Shown here piece by piece: positions 35,640 to 46,875 of a stretch of 64,000 nt of DNA. The stretch covers positions 1 through 64,000 of the forward strand of contig PGZD01000001.1 of NCBI GenBank assembly GCA_002843155.1, read 5' to 3'. Both the position numbers and the translations under genes were made by a program. This DNA comes from Gammaproteobacteria bacterium HGW-Gammaproteobacteria-3. Lineage in GTDB: Bacteria > Pseudomonadota > Gammaproteobacteria > Methylococcales > Methylomonadaceae. Numbering within the stretch: the first letter of the stretch is position 1; each line of letters begins with the position of its first letter. The notes beneath the pieces were generated by a model that was not told where the DNA came from, did no database searches, and saw only the letters and a program-made list of their open reading frames with translations.

Positions 35640-36388
35640 CGATCACCCCATTGCGGGAACGAGTACGAGCTGCCAAACAACAATTGCTCCTTCATAACAC
35701 TGTTGGTCGCTTCCACATACAAGTTTCCGCCCAGTAGAAAAATATACATGTCCGGGACGACGTAAACGTTTTCTTAGCGAAACGCGACGCCGATCATTTC
35801 GTTCACATACGGATAAAAACCGTGGTAGCAGACGATGGCAAACCTGAAAAAGTCCAGGCAACCTTACCGGCGGCGACCGGATTATCAAATTCCAGGTTCG
35901 GTGTGGTCGGGCCGGACATTAAAAATACCGGCACATCCAGTTGTTTGCAGACGCCATAAATCGGGTAGAGCAAAGGCTCATTGGCCTGAATGGGCGGCGC
36001 GCCGAATTCGGGGTCCATGTTAATTCCTCTCAACCCTCGTGTGTTCATGGTCTTTTCAATTTGCTAGGCGATGCCGATCAGTTCCGGGTGCGGCCCGGTA
36101 ATGTCACGAATGGTCTCGTTGGAGATTGTGATGTCGGGCGTGTCGCGGGGCGACGAGCGCATGATGGATTACCACCTAGCGAATTTCCTCGATAAACCCA
36201 TCCAGGGTATGCGAGCGGACAAAGTGATCGTCCTGTTTAGAACCCAAGCGGCGATTAAGCCATTTGGCGGTTTCATATTCGGGTTTTGCCGGTTGTTAGT
36301 CCCGCAACGATTGCCGCTGTAGCGGCAGTCGTTGCGATTCGCTGCTGCAAAATCGGCATTCAAATCGATAATGCTCTCATTAGTCACT
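35640..36388 (-). pseudogene. Amidohydrolase-family pseudogene
   Basis: The minus strand reads IIDLNADFA, then after stops MRSSPRDTPDITISNETI, DITGPHPELIGIA, a stop, GINMDPEFG, EPLLYPIYGVCKQLDVPVFLMSG, and after a frameshift VCYHGFYPYVNEMIGVAFR, a stop, ENVYVVPDMYIFL. The order matches metal-dependent amidohydrolases of the 2-amino-3-carboxymuconate-semialdehyde decarboxylase type. At least three stops and one frameshift make it dead. Confidence 0.75.
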
Positions 36389-36493
36389 TAAAAAACAATA
36401 GGATACAAGTTGGCATAATATGTGCTCAAACCTAAGTGCAGTACCCATGCTTTGTAGGCATTGGGATTTTTCAACCGTACAAAGGCAATCAGC

Positions 36494-36613
36494 ATGAGTA
36501 CATTAAAAGTCGTGGTTGTTTCGGGCAATCTAGGGCTAGGCGCGAAGCCAGCCTTCTCGATCGACAATCCCGGCTCAATATTTCGGAGATTCACATGTCA
36601 CAGAATGATTTGA
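36494..36613 (+). pseudogene. FMN reductase (MsuE-like) N-terminal remnant
   Basis: A 39-codon frame beginning MSTLKVVVVSGNLGLGAKPA, which resembles the flavin-binding start of NADPH-dependent FMN reductases such as MsuE, then loses similarity and stops inside the next gene. Its neighbours are sulfonate/sulfone genes, which supports the reading. Very short, so tentative. Confidence 0.4.
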
Positions 36614-37137
36614 AAGCAACATTAGAGAACACCATTGCCGCCTTGCAAAAAAATCCGGCGGGCGCCCGCCTGGTTTTCAAGGCGCAGACCCGCCTGCTCG
36701 ATGGCGTGCGCTGCGCCGCCGAAGTGCGAGATTTTCCGCCGCTGATCATTGACGAGCCCCCTGAACTGGGTGGTGGAGACGCGGGTGCAAACCCCGTCGA
36801 GCTGATACTAGCCGCGCTCGGCACCTGTCAGGAAATCGTCTATGCGGCTTACGCCGCCGTGTTGGGCATCCCTTTGACGGCCGTCGAGGTGACCGCCAAG
36901 GGCTATCTGGATCTGCATGGCTTGTTCGGCTTGAAAGAGGTGCACTCCGGTTTCCAGAAAATCAGTTTTGAAACCATATTGAAGAGCCCTGCGGACCCGG
37001 AAACGATCAGCCAGCTGGTTGCGTCCGTGGAAGCGCACTGTCCCGTGCTCGATACCTTGACCCGGCCGGTCGAGGTGGCCGGCACGGTCATACTCAATGG
37101 CGCGCCGCTGAGCGTCCTGGCAAGCGACGCCGCGTGA
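36595..37137 (+). CDS. OsmC-family protein
   Basis: 180 residues from MSQNDLKATL at 36595; a longer frame from 36436 is unsupported. The OsmC layout is seen: a beta-rich start, LGGGDAGANPVELILAALGTCQEIVYAAYA with one redox Cys, and VASVEAHCPVLDTL with the second Cys. OsmC-type proteins reduce organic hydroperoxides or act in sulfur assimilation side functions. Here it lies among organosulfur genes, where such OsmC paralogues are common, and is followed by the sfnG remnant after 10 bp. Confidence 0.85.
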   Translation: MSQNDLKATLENTIAALQKNPAGARLVFKAQTRLLDGVRCAAEVRDFPPLIIDEPPELGGGDAGANPVELILAALGTCQEIVYAAYAAVLGIPLTAVEVTAKGYLDLHGLFGLKEVHSGFQKISFETILKSPADPETISQLVASVEAHCPVLDTLTRPVEVAGTVILNGAPLSVLASDAA

Positions 37138-37147
37138 GGAAATCCAC

Positions 37148-37405
37148 ATGAGCCAATCACATCATAGCAATAGCCCCATCAAATTCGCCTACTGGGTACC
37201 CAATGTCAGCGGCGATCTGCTGGACAGTATAATCGAGCAGCGCACCAGTTGGGATATCGACTATACCCCACACCTAGAAGAAGCCTATTGTGTCGCCGAA
37301 TTGCTATTCCCGTTGTTGCCGGTTGCAAAAGCGCCTGAAAAAACACACGCCAAACCGGCGTTCCATTTCAGCCCCGTGGGTGATGCCGGAAAAGTCGAGT
37401 TGTAA
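37148..37405 (+). pseudogene. sfnG: SfnG-like dimethylsulfone monooxygenase, truncated
   Basis: The first 45 residues (IKFAYWVPNVSGDLLDSIIEQRTSWDIDY) match the N-terminus of FMNH2-dependent SfnG-type monooxygenases, which split dimethylsulfone to methanesulfinate. After HLEEAY the sequence departs from the family and the frame ends at 85 codons instead of about 360. The rest is absent, so the pathway step is lost unless another copy exists. Confidence 0.65.
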
Positions 37406-37536
37406 GCCAAGGCCGGATGAGCAGAGGCCTCGCCGAGACTGACGATGACATCGTTTGCCCCCCCCAAGCCCGTAATATAAACCTAAAACCAGACCCTTTA
37501 CAGACTCTATCAACCTCGTCAACCACCCTAAAGCCC

Positions 37537-38808
37537 ATGAAACTAGAAACGATCGCCGTACACGGTGGCTACAGCCCCGATCCGACCACCAAAGCCGTGG
37601 CCGTGCCCATTTATCAGACCACTTCTTACGCATTTGACGATACCCAGCATGGCGCCGATCTCTTCGATTTGAAAGTGGCCGGAAATATCTATACCCGCAT
37701 CATGAATCCGACTTCGGACGTGCTCGAAAAGCGCGTGGCCGCCTTGGAAGGCGGGATCGCTGGGCTGGCGCTGGCCTCCGGCATGGCGGCGATTACCTAC
37801 GCGATCATGACCATCGCCGAAGCCGGCGACAACATCGTCTCCGCCGCCACTCTGTACGGCGGCACTTACAATCTCTTTGCCCACACCCTGCCGCAATACG
37901 GCATCAACGTGCGTTTTGCCGATTATCGCGATCCCGAAGCTTTCGATGCTCTGATTGACGGCAAAACCAAGGCGATTTTCTGCGAATCGGTCGGCAACCC
38001 GCTCGGTAACGTGACCGATTTTGAACGGCTGGCCGACATTGCCCACCGCCACGGCGTGCCGCTGATTGTCGACAACACGGTGCCATCGCCTTATCTTTGC
38101 CGTCCGATCGAGCACGGCGCCGATATTGTCGTGCACTCGCTGACCAAATATCTGGGCGGTCATGGCAACAGCATCGGCGGCGTGATCGTCGATAGCGGCA
38201 AATTTCCTTGGGCCGAGCATAAAGCGCGTTTCCCTCGCCTGAACGAGCCCGACGTGTCCTATCATGGCGTCGTTTACACCGAAGCCCTGGGACCTGCCGC
38301 TTACATTGGCCGAGCCCGTGTTGTGCCGTTACGCAATACCGGCGCGGCCCTTTCGCCCTTCAATGCGTTTTTGATCCTGCAAGGCATAGAAACCTTGGCG
38401 CTGCGCATGGACAGGATCTCTGAAAACGCCGTCAAGGTGGCGCGATACCTACAAAATCACTACAAAGTGGAATGGGTCAACTACGCTGGGCTCGAAGATC
38501 ATCCGGATAAACCGCTGGTCGATAAATACATGGGTGGACGCGCCTCCGGTATTCTGACTTTTGGCTTGAAAGGCGGCCGCAAGGCGGGCGAGCATTTTCA
38601 GGATGCGCTAAAACTGTTCACCCGCCTCGTGAATATCGGCGATGCCAAATCGCTGGCTTGCCACCCGGCATCGACCACGCATCGGCAATTGTCACCTCAA
38701 GAGCTGCTCAAAGCGGGCGTCACCGAGGACATGGTGCGTTTATCGATCGGGATAGAACACGGCGACGACATTGTCGCGGATTTGGAACAGGCGCTCGAAG
38801 CGGTTTGA
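37537..38808 (+). CDS. metY: O-acetylhomoserine sulfhydrylase
   Basis: 423 residues from MKLETIAVHGGYSPDPTT at 37537; the upstream 40 codons of the frame are unlike the family. A PLP enzyme of the Cys/Met metabolism family that makes homocysteine from O-acetylhomoserine and sulfide. Seen are QTTSYAFDDTQHGADLF, NIYTRIMNPT, LASGMAAI, the PLP lysine in VHSLTKYLGGHG, and TFGLKGG and LSIGIEHGDDI at the C-terminus. It is complete. In this neighbourhood it would fix sulfide released from organosulfur compounds. Confidence 0.92.
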   Translation: MKLETIAVHGGYSPDPTTKAVAVPIYQTTSYAFDDTQHGADLFDLKVAGNIYTRIMNPTSDVLEKRVAALEGGIAGLALASGMAAITYAIMTIAEAGDNIVSAATLYGGTYNLFAHTLPQYGINVRFADYRDPEAFDALIDGKTKAIFCESVGNPLGNVTDFERLADIAHRHGVPLIVDNTVPSPYLCRPIEHGADIVVHSLTKYLGGHGNSIGGVIVDSGKFPWAEHKARFPRLNEPDVSYHGVVYTEALGPAAYIGRARVVPLRNTGAALSPFNAFLILQGIETLALRMDRISENAVKVARYLQNHYKVEWVNYAGLEDHPDKPLVDKYMGGRASGILTFGLKGGRKAGEHFQDALKLFTRLVNIGDAKSLACHPASTTHRQLSPQELLKAGVTEDMVRLSIGIEHGDDIVADLEQALEAV

Positions 38809-38999
38809 CGCTGGAGGATTGTCCTGTGCTTGGCAGATCCCGGCGTAACAAGCCAGGATATACCTGTCCTGAGAGCCGTTAATTTTTGCGAAACCCGACA
38901 ACCCAGATTATTACATTTAAGCATAATCATATTGATACTAATCGTTTTATAAGTTTTTTAAAGCATGTTATCTTGTCGGTTAACGTAACTTCAAAGGAT

Positions 39000-40193
39000 A
39001 TGTTTTTACTTATGCATTTACTTGCTTTTCCTAATCCCTCCGAGATGGCTCTCTCAATTCGAGCATCAGCTCTCGTTTTCGAAGATCCAAAATCCAAAGA
39101 GTTACTTGACAGAATCAAACGTATTGCGCCAAGTGAGTTGAATGCTCTTATCATTGGCGAAACTGGTACTGGGAAAGAACTGGTCGCTCGTCACATACAT
39201 GAACTGAGCACAAAGTGCAACGGGCCCTTTCTAGCGGTTAATTGCTGTGCCTTATCGGAAACATTGATTGAGAGTGAGCTGTTCGGTCATGAAAAAGGGG
39301 CTTTTACCGGTGCGATGACGACCAAACAGGGCTGGTTTGAGGCTGCTTCGGGTGGCACGCTTTTTCTGGATGAGATTGGTGATCTGCCGCAGTCGATGCA
39401 GGTAAAATTATTGCGGGTTTTGCAGGAACGAGAGGTGGTCCGGGTTGGCTCTCGCAAGGCAATACCCATAGACGTGCGATTGATTGCAGCAACCAACGTC
39501 AAGTTAGAGGAAGCTGTCATGGCCGGTCGGTTTCGCGAGGATTTGTACTATCGTCTGAATGTGGCTGCATTGAATTTATTGCCATTGCGGCAACGTATCG
39601 GGGATATCTTGCCCCTAGCCGAGCATTTTTTAAAAGTTTATGGTCAGCGGCTGGGTTGTCCGAAAGCTACTATTGCCCCAACTGCAAAACAAATTTTGTT
39701 AACGCATACTTGGCCCGGTAACATTCGTGAATTGGAAAATGTTATCCATCATGCCTTATTGGTAACCCGTGACCTTACCATTAAGCCAGCGGATTTAAAT
39801 CTCTCTCAATTGCGAAGGTTTCCTAAATCGGCAGGCTCTGATACTGGAGATTTTGAGAGATTAGTCAGTGCATTTCAAGTTTTATGTGAGCAAGGATATC
39901 CTGATTTGTATGCTCGTGCCGAACAAGCTTTGTTACAAGTAGCTTATATGCATACCGACCGAAACCAATTGGCAACAGCAAGATTGCTTGGGCTGAGCCG
40001 ACATGTGGTTCGGGCTAGATTGATTCAGCACCATATCCTGACAGCAGGGGAGCCGGGAACTGAAAAATCTCATCCTGTATTGCCGCAGAGTGTGGGTGGA
40101 TCTCCCATTATTGTGCGTGATTTTTTTCCAAAGGATGAAGAATACAAAGAGATTTTTTTAGCCGAATCATCGCAAGAATGCTGGGCCTTTTGA
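39000..40193 (+). CDS. sfnR: Sigma-54-dependent activator, SfnR-like
   Basis: 397 residues from ATG 39000, where AAAGGA sits at a good distance; upstream in-frame codons lack this. It has no receiver domain. The AAA+ domain carries Walker A GETGTGKE, the sigma-54 contact loop GAFTGA, Walker B GGTLFLDEIGD and the RFREDLYYRLNV sensor region; a C-terminal helix-turn-helix follows (NQLATARLLGLSRHVVRARL). The start SIRASALVFEDPKSKELL fits SfnR-type activators of dimethylsulfone utilisation genes. It lies 191 bp behind metY on the same strand. Confidence 0.85.
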   Translation: MFLLMHLLAFPNPSEMALSIRASALVFEDPKSKELLDRIKRIAPSELNALIIGETGTGKELVARHIHELSTKCNGPFLAVNCCALSETLIESELFGHEKGAFTGAMTTKQGWFEAASGGTLFLDEIGDLPQSMQVKLLRVLQEREVVRVGSRKAIPIDVRLIAATNVKLEEAVMAGRFREDLYYRLNVAALNLLPLRQRIGDILPLAEHFLKVYGQRLGCPKATIAPTAKQILLTHTWPGNIRELENVIHHALLVTRDLTIKPADLNLSQLRRFPKSAGSDTGDFERLVSAFQVLCEQGYPDLYARAEQALLQVAYMHTDRNQLATARLLGLSRHVVRARLIQHHILTAGEPGTEKSHPVLPQSVGGSPIIVRDFFPKDEEYKEIFLAESSQECWAF

Positions 40194-40550
40194 TTTGCTG
40201 GGATATTGATAACGTAACGGGGTGATTGTATGTATGGAAGAAGTCATGACACTGCTCCTATCTTGAAACAAGGCGGATTATCTCGTTTCTTGGACAGGGC
40301 ATGCTGTCAATCAACTAGTGCTTTACTACACAGACTCCATAGAGTGAAGCGGTTTAGTCCATTGACCAAGAGCAGTCAGTCATTAAGAGGTTGGTAACCG
40401 AAAAATTCGTCCTCATGACGAGTTTGGATATGTATCAGGGCGTTCTTAAAGTCCCACTACTTAGCAGAAGAATTTACCGAATTATTGTGTGATCGATAAC
40501 GTGATGAATAATGGAGTTTAAAATGTTGTGCGATTAGTCTACCTGATGTA
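40194..40550. other. Intergenic region between convergent genes
   Basis: No gene, and no clear terminator hairpin found. One short plus-strand stretch (near 40470, AEEFTELLCDR) reads like coding debris but I cannot assign it. Confidence 0.4.
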
Positions 40551-43500
40551 TTAAAACGACAATCTTCGCAGTCGCAGAGCGTTCATGATGACTGAAACAG
40601 AACTAACACTCATCGCTGCCGCCGCAATCATCGGTGAAAGCAAAATATCAAATAACGGATAAAGCACACCAGCTGCAACGGGAACACCGAGGGCGTTGTA
40701 GATGAAGGCAAAAAACAGGTTCTGACGTATATTACTCATGGTAGCTTGACTTAACAGCCGTGCCCTGGCGATTCCACGAAGATCGCCTTTGACCAGTGTG
40801 ACCCCCGCACTTTCCATCGCGACATCGGCGCCCGTACCCATCGCAATGCCTACATCCGCCTGCGCCAGTGCCGGCGCATCGTTGATACCGTCGCCCGCCA
40901 TTGCCACGATATGGCCTTCAGCCTGCAATTGTTTAACGAAAACGGCTTTCTGTTCAGGCAATATTTCCGCTTCAACCCGATCTATGCCGAGTTTTTTTGC
41001 CACGGCATTGGCTGTGGTTTTATTATCGCCGGTCAGCATCACGACTTTTATCCCTGCTTCGTGCAGAGCTTTCAATGCTTCCGGTGTTGACGATTTGATG
41101 GGGTCGGCAACACTGATAAACCCAGCAAGTTTCCCGTCCACGGCGACAAACATTACGGTCTGCCCTTCCAGACGGAGCTCGTCAGCCTGTTTTTGTAAAG
41201 GCGTTGTATCGATATTCTGGGCTTCCATTAATTGGGCATTACCGAGTGCAACTTGGCAGTCTGAAATCCTGCCACGAACACCTTGACCGGTGACAGATTC
41301 AAATTGTTCTCCAGCAGTCAGCTTGACGCCCTTTTCTTCAGCACCTTTAACAATGGCGGCAGCAAGCGGATGTTCGCTGGCTTTTTCCAGGCTTGCACCG
41401 AAATATAACACTTCCTCTTCGGAAAAATTCTTGCCGGCGACTACGGACAAGAGACGGGGCTTACCCTCGGTCAGAGTGCCTGTTTTGTCGATCACCAAGG
41501 TATTTATTTTTTCCATGATTTCCAGCGCTTCGGCATTTTTAATCAATACCCCGAGCTGAGCGCCCTTGCCGGTACCGACCATAATCGACATAGGCGTGGC
41601 AAGACCGAGAGCGCAGGGGCAGGCGATAATAAGTACGGCTACCGCATTAACAATGGCATGAGCCAAACGCGGTTCCGGCCCGCACTGCCACCAGACCAGC
41701 ATTGTAATAATGGCTATGATGACAACGGCCGGGACAAACCAGGCGGCAACCACATCCGCCAGTTTCTGGATCGGCGCCCGGCTGCGCTGAGCTTCACTGA
41801 CCATCTTCACAATCCGGGCCAGCAGCGTTTCGCCGCCGACCTTCTCAGCAAGCATCAGCAGACTACCGGTGCTGTTGATGGTGGCACCTATCAGTCGATC
41901 GCCGGCATTTTTTTCCACCGGAATAGGCTCTCCGGTCACCATCGATTCATCGACACTGCTGACACCTTGCTGTACGACACCGTCAACAGGGATTTTTTCG
42001 CCGGGTCGGACACGTAACACATCGCCCGGTTTTACCTGTTCAAGAGGAATATCTTCTTCCTTGCCGTTGTTATAAACCCGGCGAGCAGTTTTCGGTACCA
42101 GCTCCAGCAACATTTTGATAGCCTGATTGGTGCGGCTTCGAGCCCGCAACTCCAATACTTGTCCAAGCAACACCAAGGTAGTAATAACGGCCGCGGCCTC
42201 GAAATAGACGGCTACCATGCCATTTGAGTTGCGTAGGGTTGACGGGAAAATCCCCGGCGCAACCGTTGCTGCCACGCTGTACCCCCAAGCAACGCCGATA
42301 CCCAATGCGATCAGCGTAAACATGTTTAAATTGCGATTAATGACAGATTTCCAGCCGCGCTGGAAAAACGGCCAGCCGCCCCACAAAACCACCGGCGTGG
42401 CTAAAGCAAATTCAAGCCATTGCAGCCAGTGGGTGAAAAAGTCGCCAGCAATCAAGCCCGGTATCAGGTCGTGAACCATTGCCAAAATGAACACAGGTAT
42501 CGATAGCGCTGTCGATACCCAAAACCTTCGACTCATAACGGTGAGTTCTTGGTTTTCCTCTTCCTCCCCTGAAACGTCGCGGGCTTCCAGAGCCATACCG
42601 CACTTAGGACAGAAACCGGGCTCACTGCGGATGATTTCCGGATGCATCGGACACACATATTCACCATGAATTTCGGAAATCTTATTTTCTATAGGATTCA
42701 TCAGCTCCAGGGCCATTCCGCATTTAGGACAGTTACCGGGATTTACCAGGCGAATTTCGGGGTGCATGGAGCAGGTATAAGTTTTTTCATTAGCGTATTT
42801 TTCCATTATCTTATCCTTTGTTGCTAGGCGGCCACGGATGACTTTTCTCAATTCAAGGACAATCAACGGTATGAATCCAACCCCGATCCACGACACGCAC
42901 TGATGTAGAGAAACCGGTTCTATCCGGAATAGCGTTTGCAGCATGGGGACATGATGTATCGCCAACTGCAAAGAAAAACTCACTGCGACAACCAAAAATA
43001 AGCGGATATTGGAAAACAAGCCTATCTGCCAAAGGGTACGCTGTTCACTCCGTGCGCCGAAAGAGCGCAGCAATCCGGTGATCACCAAAGCGGTAAAGGC
43101 GGCGTCGCGGGCATGATCAAGACCGCTGCCGATGATATAGAGTTCATAAGCAAACACGCCGAGCGTGACACTGGCGGCCAGTAAGCCGGTGAATAGGGTT
43201 AGTTTGAGTAAATCCCGATTGAGCAGCGCTGACTGGGAATGTCGCGGCGAACGGCTCAACACGTCGGGATCAATCGGATCGGTCGAGAGGGCCAGCGCTG
43301 CAAAGCCGTCTGTTACCAGGTTGATCCATAAAAGATGCAGCGGCAATAACGGCAGCGGCCAACCCAATAGGACGGCTATCAGCATTACGATCAATTCGCC
43401 GGTACTGCTGCCCAACAGATAAGCCAAGGTTTTAGCGATATTGTCATAGATACCCCGCCCTTCCTCCACGGCAGCAACAATGGAAGCAAAGTTGTCATCC

Positions 43501-45512
43501 GTCACAATCATATCCGCGGCCTCTTTGGTCACTTCGGTACCGGTTAGCCCCATAGCGATACCGATGGACGCCTCTTTGATCGCAGGCGCATCATTAACCC
43601 CGTCCCCGGTCATCGCTACAACTGCGCCCAGCGCTTTCCATGCGCGGACAATGCGGAGTTTGTGTTCGGCGGTAACCCTCGCATAAACGGAAACTTGCGA
43701 GACACGCTCCTTCAGCGCTTCGTCATCCAGGCGGTCAAGTTCAGCGCCTACGAGAACTTGGTCGCCCTTGGCCAGAATGCCCAATTCAAGACCTATTGCC
43801 CGTGCAGTGTCCGGATGATCGCCTGTAATCATCACGGATTTGATGCCTGCCCGCTTGCATTTGGCCACCGCTTCCTTTGCTTCGCCTCGGGGTGGGTCCT
43901 GTAAGCCTACGAGTCCCAAAAAAGTAAGCTTTTGCTCGATCTCGGCGTCGTTTACACCCCTGCCTGCTTCGAAACTGAAGCCGTCCAGCGGGCGCTCGGC
44001 CACGGCAAGCACACGCAGTGCATCCTGCGCCAGTAAGGCATTAGCCTGTATCATTCGACTACGGTCATTCTCGGTCAATTCTCTGACTCCCTGATCGGTT
44101 CGGATCAGGGTGCAACGACTAAGAATAACTTCGGGCGCACCTTTGACGAATGCCCAGGTATAGTTTTCCCGACGACGGATGACCGTCATCCGTTTGCGGT
44201 CGGAATCGAAAGGCACCGTAGCCAGGCGCGGCATTTCAGTCTCGAAGACCTCGCGGGTAATACCGCCTTTTGCGGCGACCACCAGTAGCGCCCCTTCAGT
44301 AGGATCGCCGATGACTACAGGCCGGTTATCGACTAGGGCCAGTTCGGCATCGTTACAGGCGACCGAGGTACGCAGCAAAGCCAGGAGTTCATGACTTTCA
44401 GACGGCAGGCTTTCCACGTTTCCGGAAAAGAATGCGCCTTCAGTGGCGTAGCCTTCGCCGGTGACGCGATACAAGCTTGTTGAGGTGATCAACTTGCGGG
44501 CGGTCATTTCACCCATCGTTAGCGTGCCGGTCTTGTCCGTGCAGATAACCTGGGCACGGCCTAGCGTTTCAACCGAGGCCAAACGCCGCACCAGGGCGTG
44601 ACGCTGTACCATGCGCTGCACACCCAACGCGAGCGCAATAGTCACCACCGCCGGCAGCCCCTCCGGAATGGCGGCTACCGCGAGACTCACCGAGCTCAAG
44701 AAAAGCTCAAACGGGGCAATCCCGCGTAATAATCCCAAGCCAAAAATCAGCGTGACAATACCGAAACAGGCCATCAACAGCAGGCGTCCTGCCCGTTCAA
44801 GTTGGCGTTGCAACGGAGTTTCTCCGCTTTCGGCTGCCTCCAGAAGCTTGGCGATATGGCCGAGTTCCGTCTCCATGCCGGTATTAACCACCAGAGCGCG
44901 ACCGGTTCCCCCCGTTACGCTGGTGCCGAGGAAGACCATATTGTTCCGCTCCGCCAGAGACGTTTCCTGAGGCAGTTTGTCTGTGGATTTTCCTACCGCT
45001 TGCGATTCGCCGGTCAGCGGCGCTTCGTTGATTTGAAGAACCGATGCTTGGATCAGGCGAGCGTCCGCAGCGACCAGATCCCCGCCTTCCAGCAACAGGA
45101 TATCGCCAGGAACAATTTCTATAGCAGTAACCACCAGGCTATGACCGCCGCGCACCACGCGGCAATGGGGCGCTGTCAGACGACTTAATGCGGCCGCCGC
45201 CTTCTCAGCGCGATATTCCTGAAGGAAACCGATTATCGCATTCAAAATAACGATGGCAATAATGGCGATGCCGTCTATAGTTTCGCCTAATGCAGCGGAA
45301 ACCGCCGCCGCACCGATCAACACCCAGATAACCAGACTTTTAAACTGACTTACAAAAATGACCAAGGCCGAGACGCGCTTGCCCTTGCGTAGTTTATTTT
45401 GCCCATACCGGGTGAGCCGTTTTTTCGCTTCATTGCCAGAAAGACCCTGCTCTATATCGGTCTCGAGAAGGCTTGCGGCTTCGGTAATCGATTGGTTATG
45501 CCATGCGTTCAT
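40551..45512 (-). CDS. Fused P2-type cation ATPase and P1B copper ATPase
   Basis: 1653 residues from [12 protein letters not shown] at 45512. Residues 1-902 are a full P2-type (Ca2+-ATPase-like) pump: N-terminal cation ATPase domain, PEGLP in TM4, phosphorylation site [18 protein letters not shown] hinge. Residues 903-1653 are a full copper ATPase: two cysteine-rich heavy-metal domains (YTCSMHPEI and YVCPMHPEI, each with CPKCGMAL), the TM metal site [10 protein letters not shown], phosphorylation site DKTGTLTEG and GDGINDAP. The copper part has its own ATG (42806) with an AAAGGA 7 nt upstream, so it may also be made separately. I see no stop between the halves. It is the last gene of the copB side of the copper cluster. 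Confidence 0.85.
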   Translation of the reverse strand: MNAWHNQSITEAASLLETDIEQGLSGNEAKKRLTRYGQNKLRKGKRVSALVIFVSQFKSLVIWVLIGAAAVSAALGETIDGIAIIAIVILNAIIGFLQEYRAEKAAAALSRLTAPHCRVVRGGHSLVVTAIEIVPGDILLLEGGDLVAADARLIQASVLQINEAPLTGESQAVGKSTDKLPQETSLAERNNMVFLGTSVTGGTGRALVVNTGMETELGHIAKLLEAAESGETPLQRQLERAGRLLLMACFGIVTLIFGLGLLRGIAPFELFLSSVSLAVAAIPEGLPAVVTIALALGVQRMVQRHALVRRLASVETLGRAQVICTDKTGTLTMGEMTARKLITSTSLYRVTGEGYATEGAFFSGNVESLPSESHELLALLRTSVACNDAELALVDNRPVVIGDPTEGALLVVAAKGGITREVFETEMPRLATVPFDSDRKRMTVIRRRENYTWAFVKGAPEVILSRCTLIRTDQGVRELTENDRSRMIQANALLAQDALRVLAVAERPLDGFSFEAGRGVNDAEIEQKLTFLGLVGLQDPPRGEAKEAVAKCKRAGIKSVMITGDHPDTARAIGLELGILAKGDQVLVGAELDRLDDEALKERVSQVSVYARVTAEHKLRIVRAWKALGAVVAMTGDGVNDAPAIKEASIGIAMGLTGTEVTKEAADMIVTDDNFASIVAAVEEGRGIYDNIAKTLAYLLGSSTGELIVMLIAVLLGWPLPLLPLHLLWINLVTDGFAALALSTDPIDPDVLSRSPRHSQSALLNRDLLKLTLFTGLLAASVTLGVFAYELYIIGSGLDHARDAAFTALVITGLLRSFGARSEQRTLWQIGLFSNIRLFLVVAVSFSLQLAIHHVPMLQTLFRIEPVSLHQCVSWIGVGFIPLIVLELRKVIRGRLATKDKIMEKYANEKTYTCSMHPEIRLVNPGNCPKCGMALELMNPIENKISEIHGEYVCPMHPEIIRSEPGFCPKCGMALEARDVSGEEEENQELTVMSRRFWVSTALSIPVFILAMVHDLIPGLIAGDFFTHWLQWLEFALATPVVLWGGWPFFQRGWKSVINRNLNMFTLIALGIGVAWGYSVAATVAPGIFPSTLRNSNGMVAVYFEAAAVITTLVLLGQVLELRARSRTNQAIKMLLELVPKTARRVYNNGKEEDIPLEQVKPGDVLRVRPGEKIPVDGVVQQGVSSVDESMVTGEPIPVEKNAGDRLIGATINSTGSLLMLAEKVGGETLLARIVKMVSEAQRSRAPIQKLADVVAAWFVPAVVIIAIITMLVWWQCGPEPRLAHAIVNAVAVLIIACPCALGLATPMSIMVGTGKGAQLGVLIKNAEALEIMEKINTLVIDKTGTLTEGKPRLLSVVAGKNFSEEEVLYFGASLEKASEHPLAAAIVKGAEEKGVKLTAGEQFESVTGQGVRGRISDCQVALGNAQLMEAQNIDTTPLQKQADELRLEGQTVMFVAVDGKLAGFISVADPIKSSTPEALKALHEAGIKVVMLTGDNKTTANAVAKKLGIDRVEAEILPEQKAVFVKQLQAEGHIVAMAGDGINDAPALAQADVGIAMGTGADVAMESAGVTLVKGDLRGIARARLLSQATMSNIRQNLFFAFIYNALGVPVAAGVLYPLFDILLSPMIAAAAMSVSSVSVIMNALRLRRLSF
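42804..42819 (-). promoter_or_regulatory. Internal ribosome binding site and start for the copper ATPase half
   Basis: On the minus strand AAAGGA (42814-42819), a 7-nt spacer and ATG (42804-42806) opening [12 protein letters not shown], exactly where a free-standing copper ATPase would begin. Confidence 0.6.
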
Positions 45513-45543
45513 AATGGTGTTTCTCACATTAACATTAACAGCC

Positions 45544-45581
45544 GTGTAGGGTGGGCAAAAAAGCATTGCTCACCCTATACG
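45544..45581. repeat. Hairpin repeat upstream of the ATPase gene
   Basis: Inverted repeat GTAGGGTGGGCAA / TTGCTCACCCTATAC with a short loop. Related sequence with GGGCAnAAAAACGTTGC occurs near 3510 and 54390. It may act as a terminator between copB and the ATPase or be a dispersed repeat. Confidence 0.55.
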
Positions 45582-45756
45582 ACTTAACATTACAGTTTGT
45601 CGTATAAGCAGGAGTGCAAGCTTTGCTTGCCCGTTAACAATGCATCGCATAACTTTTGCAGGGAAAGCCCGCACTCCATCCTTAAGTTGATGCCTATAGG
45701 GCATAAACAGCATGCCCGACGGGACTCCCGAAATGTACAAAGAAGCGCCCGAAGGC

Positions 45757-46875
45757 TTAGAACCAGATACGCGCCCCGGCAACGAACCGTACATCCTCCG
45801 CAGCATCACCTGCAGCACGTATATTATCTGCCGCAGAGCCAAATTGACTAGCCCAGTCAACGCCCACGTAGGGAGCAAATTCTCGTCGAATCTCGTAACG
45901 CAGGCGCAGGCCTGCTTCAATGTTGGACAAGCCGCTACTCACGTCGCGGGTGTCGTCTCTCCGGCTATAAATATTCATCTCGATGCGTGGCTGCAGGATG
46001 AGCTTTTGTGTCAGCAATAAATCGTATTCTGTTTCGAGACGGAATGCGGTACGCCCTTGCTCGTTAACATAACCCGTCGCTTCCACATACAGCCAGTAAG
46101 GCAGTAGCCCCTGGATACCGAAGGCGAGCCAGCCGCGATCCGTGCCCTTGCCGCTGTCGTAACGGACACCCAGCTGCGTGTCCAAATAAGCGGTAATGGC
46201 GTGCGCCCAAAGCAACTCGTTGCGCGCGTTTTTAAATGTACCACTCTCAATCTCGCCTTCAGCTCGGATGAGTGCACGATCATAAGTCTGACCATACCAG
46301 GCCTGCCAGTCGTAAGCCACAGAAGTGTTGTTGCGTGTAGTCACACTTTCGAGCCGATCGACCAGCAATGAGCCAAAATTATCTTCGTCCCCCATTTTGG
46401 GTCGTGGAATCGGGCCGAAGTTGTAACCATCTGAATAGGCGTGCGGATCGCGAGCATCGGGTGGGGCCGAGTCACCCTGCATGGACATGGATTCGTCGCT
46501 GCCATGAATCATGTTGCTCATGTCGTTGGCCTTTCCGGAAGTTGCGCCTCCGTGGTTCATGTCATGTCCTGAACCTTTCACCGTATCGGACTTATCACCT
46601 TGTTCCATGCCCGGTATGGCATTGTGATTCATCTTGCTGTGATCCATGCCCGGCATAGCCCTCATCTCATCGGATACATTTGCCGGAGCCGGCATTGACT
46701 TTGTCCCGGGCTTTACTTCACGACGCTTCTGCTCCGTCTGTGCGGAATGATAGGCGTGGTCGGCGTGAACTTGGTTCGTTTGCGCGTTTTCCTCTGTCGT
46801 TGTGCCTTGTGCCCAAACAGAGGATAGGTTGAGAACCATCAAGGCGGCGATCAAATTTACTCGACGGTTCACCAT
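45757..46875 (-). CDS. copB: Copper resistance outer-membrane protein CopB
   Basis: 372 residues from MVNRRVNL (46875), preferred over ATG 46890 because AGGAAA precedes it. Signal peptide ending VWAQ, then a Met/His-rich copper-binding region (MPGMDHSKMNH, MEQGDK, MNHGG; residues about 45-130) and a C-terminal beta barrel of the CopB family starting GPIPRPKMGDEDNFGSLLVDRLE and ending in FVAGARIWF. CopB binds or exports copper at the outer membrane. It is downstream of copA on the same strand. Confidence 0.9.
   Translation of the reverse strand: MVNRRVNLIAALMVLNLSSVWAQGTTTEENAQTNQVHADHAYHSAQTEQKRREVKPGTKSMPAPANVSDEMRAMPGMDHSKMNHNAIPGMEQGDKSDTVKGSGHDMNHGGATSGKANDMSNMIHGSDESMSMQGDSAPPDARDPHAYSDGYNFGPIPRPKMGDEDNFGSLLVDRLESVTTRNNTSVAYDWQAWYGQTYDRALIRAEGEIESGTFKNARNELLWAHAITAYLDTQLGVRYDSGKGTDRGWLAFGIQGLLPYWLYVEATGYVNEQGRTAFRLETEYDLLLTQKLILQPRIEMNIYSRRDDTRDVSSGLSNIEAGLRLRYEIRREFAPYVGVDWASQFGSAADNIRAAGDAAEDVRFVAGARIWF

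Noticed and set aside
37543-38265. 240-codon minus-strand frame opposite metY
   Set aside because: Antisense of an intact PLP enzyme gene.
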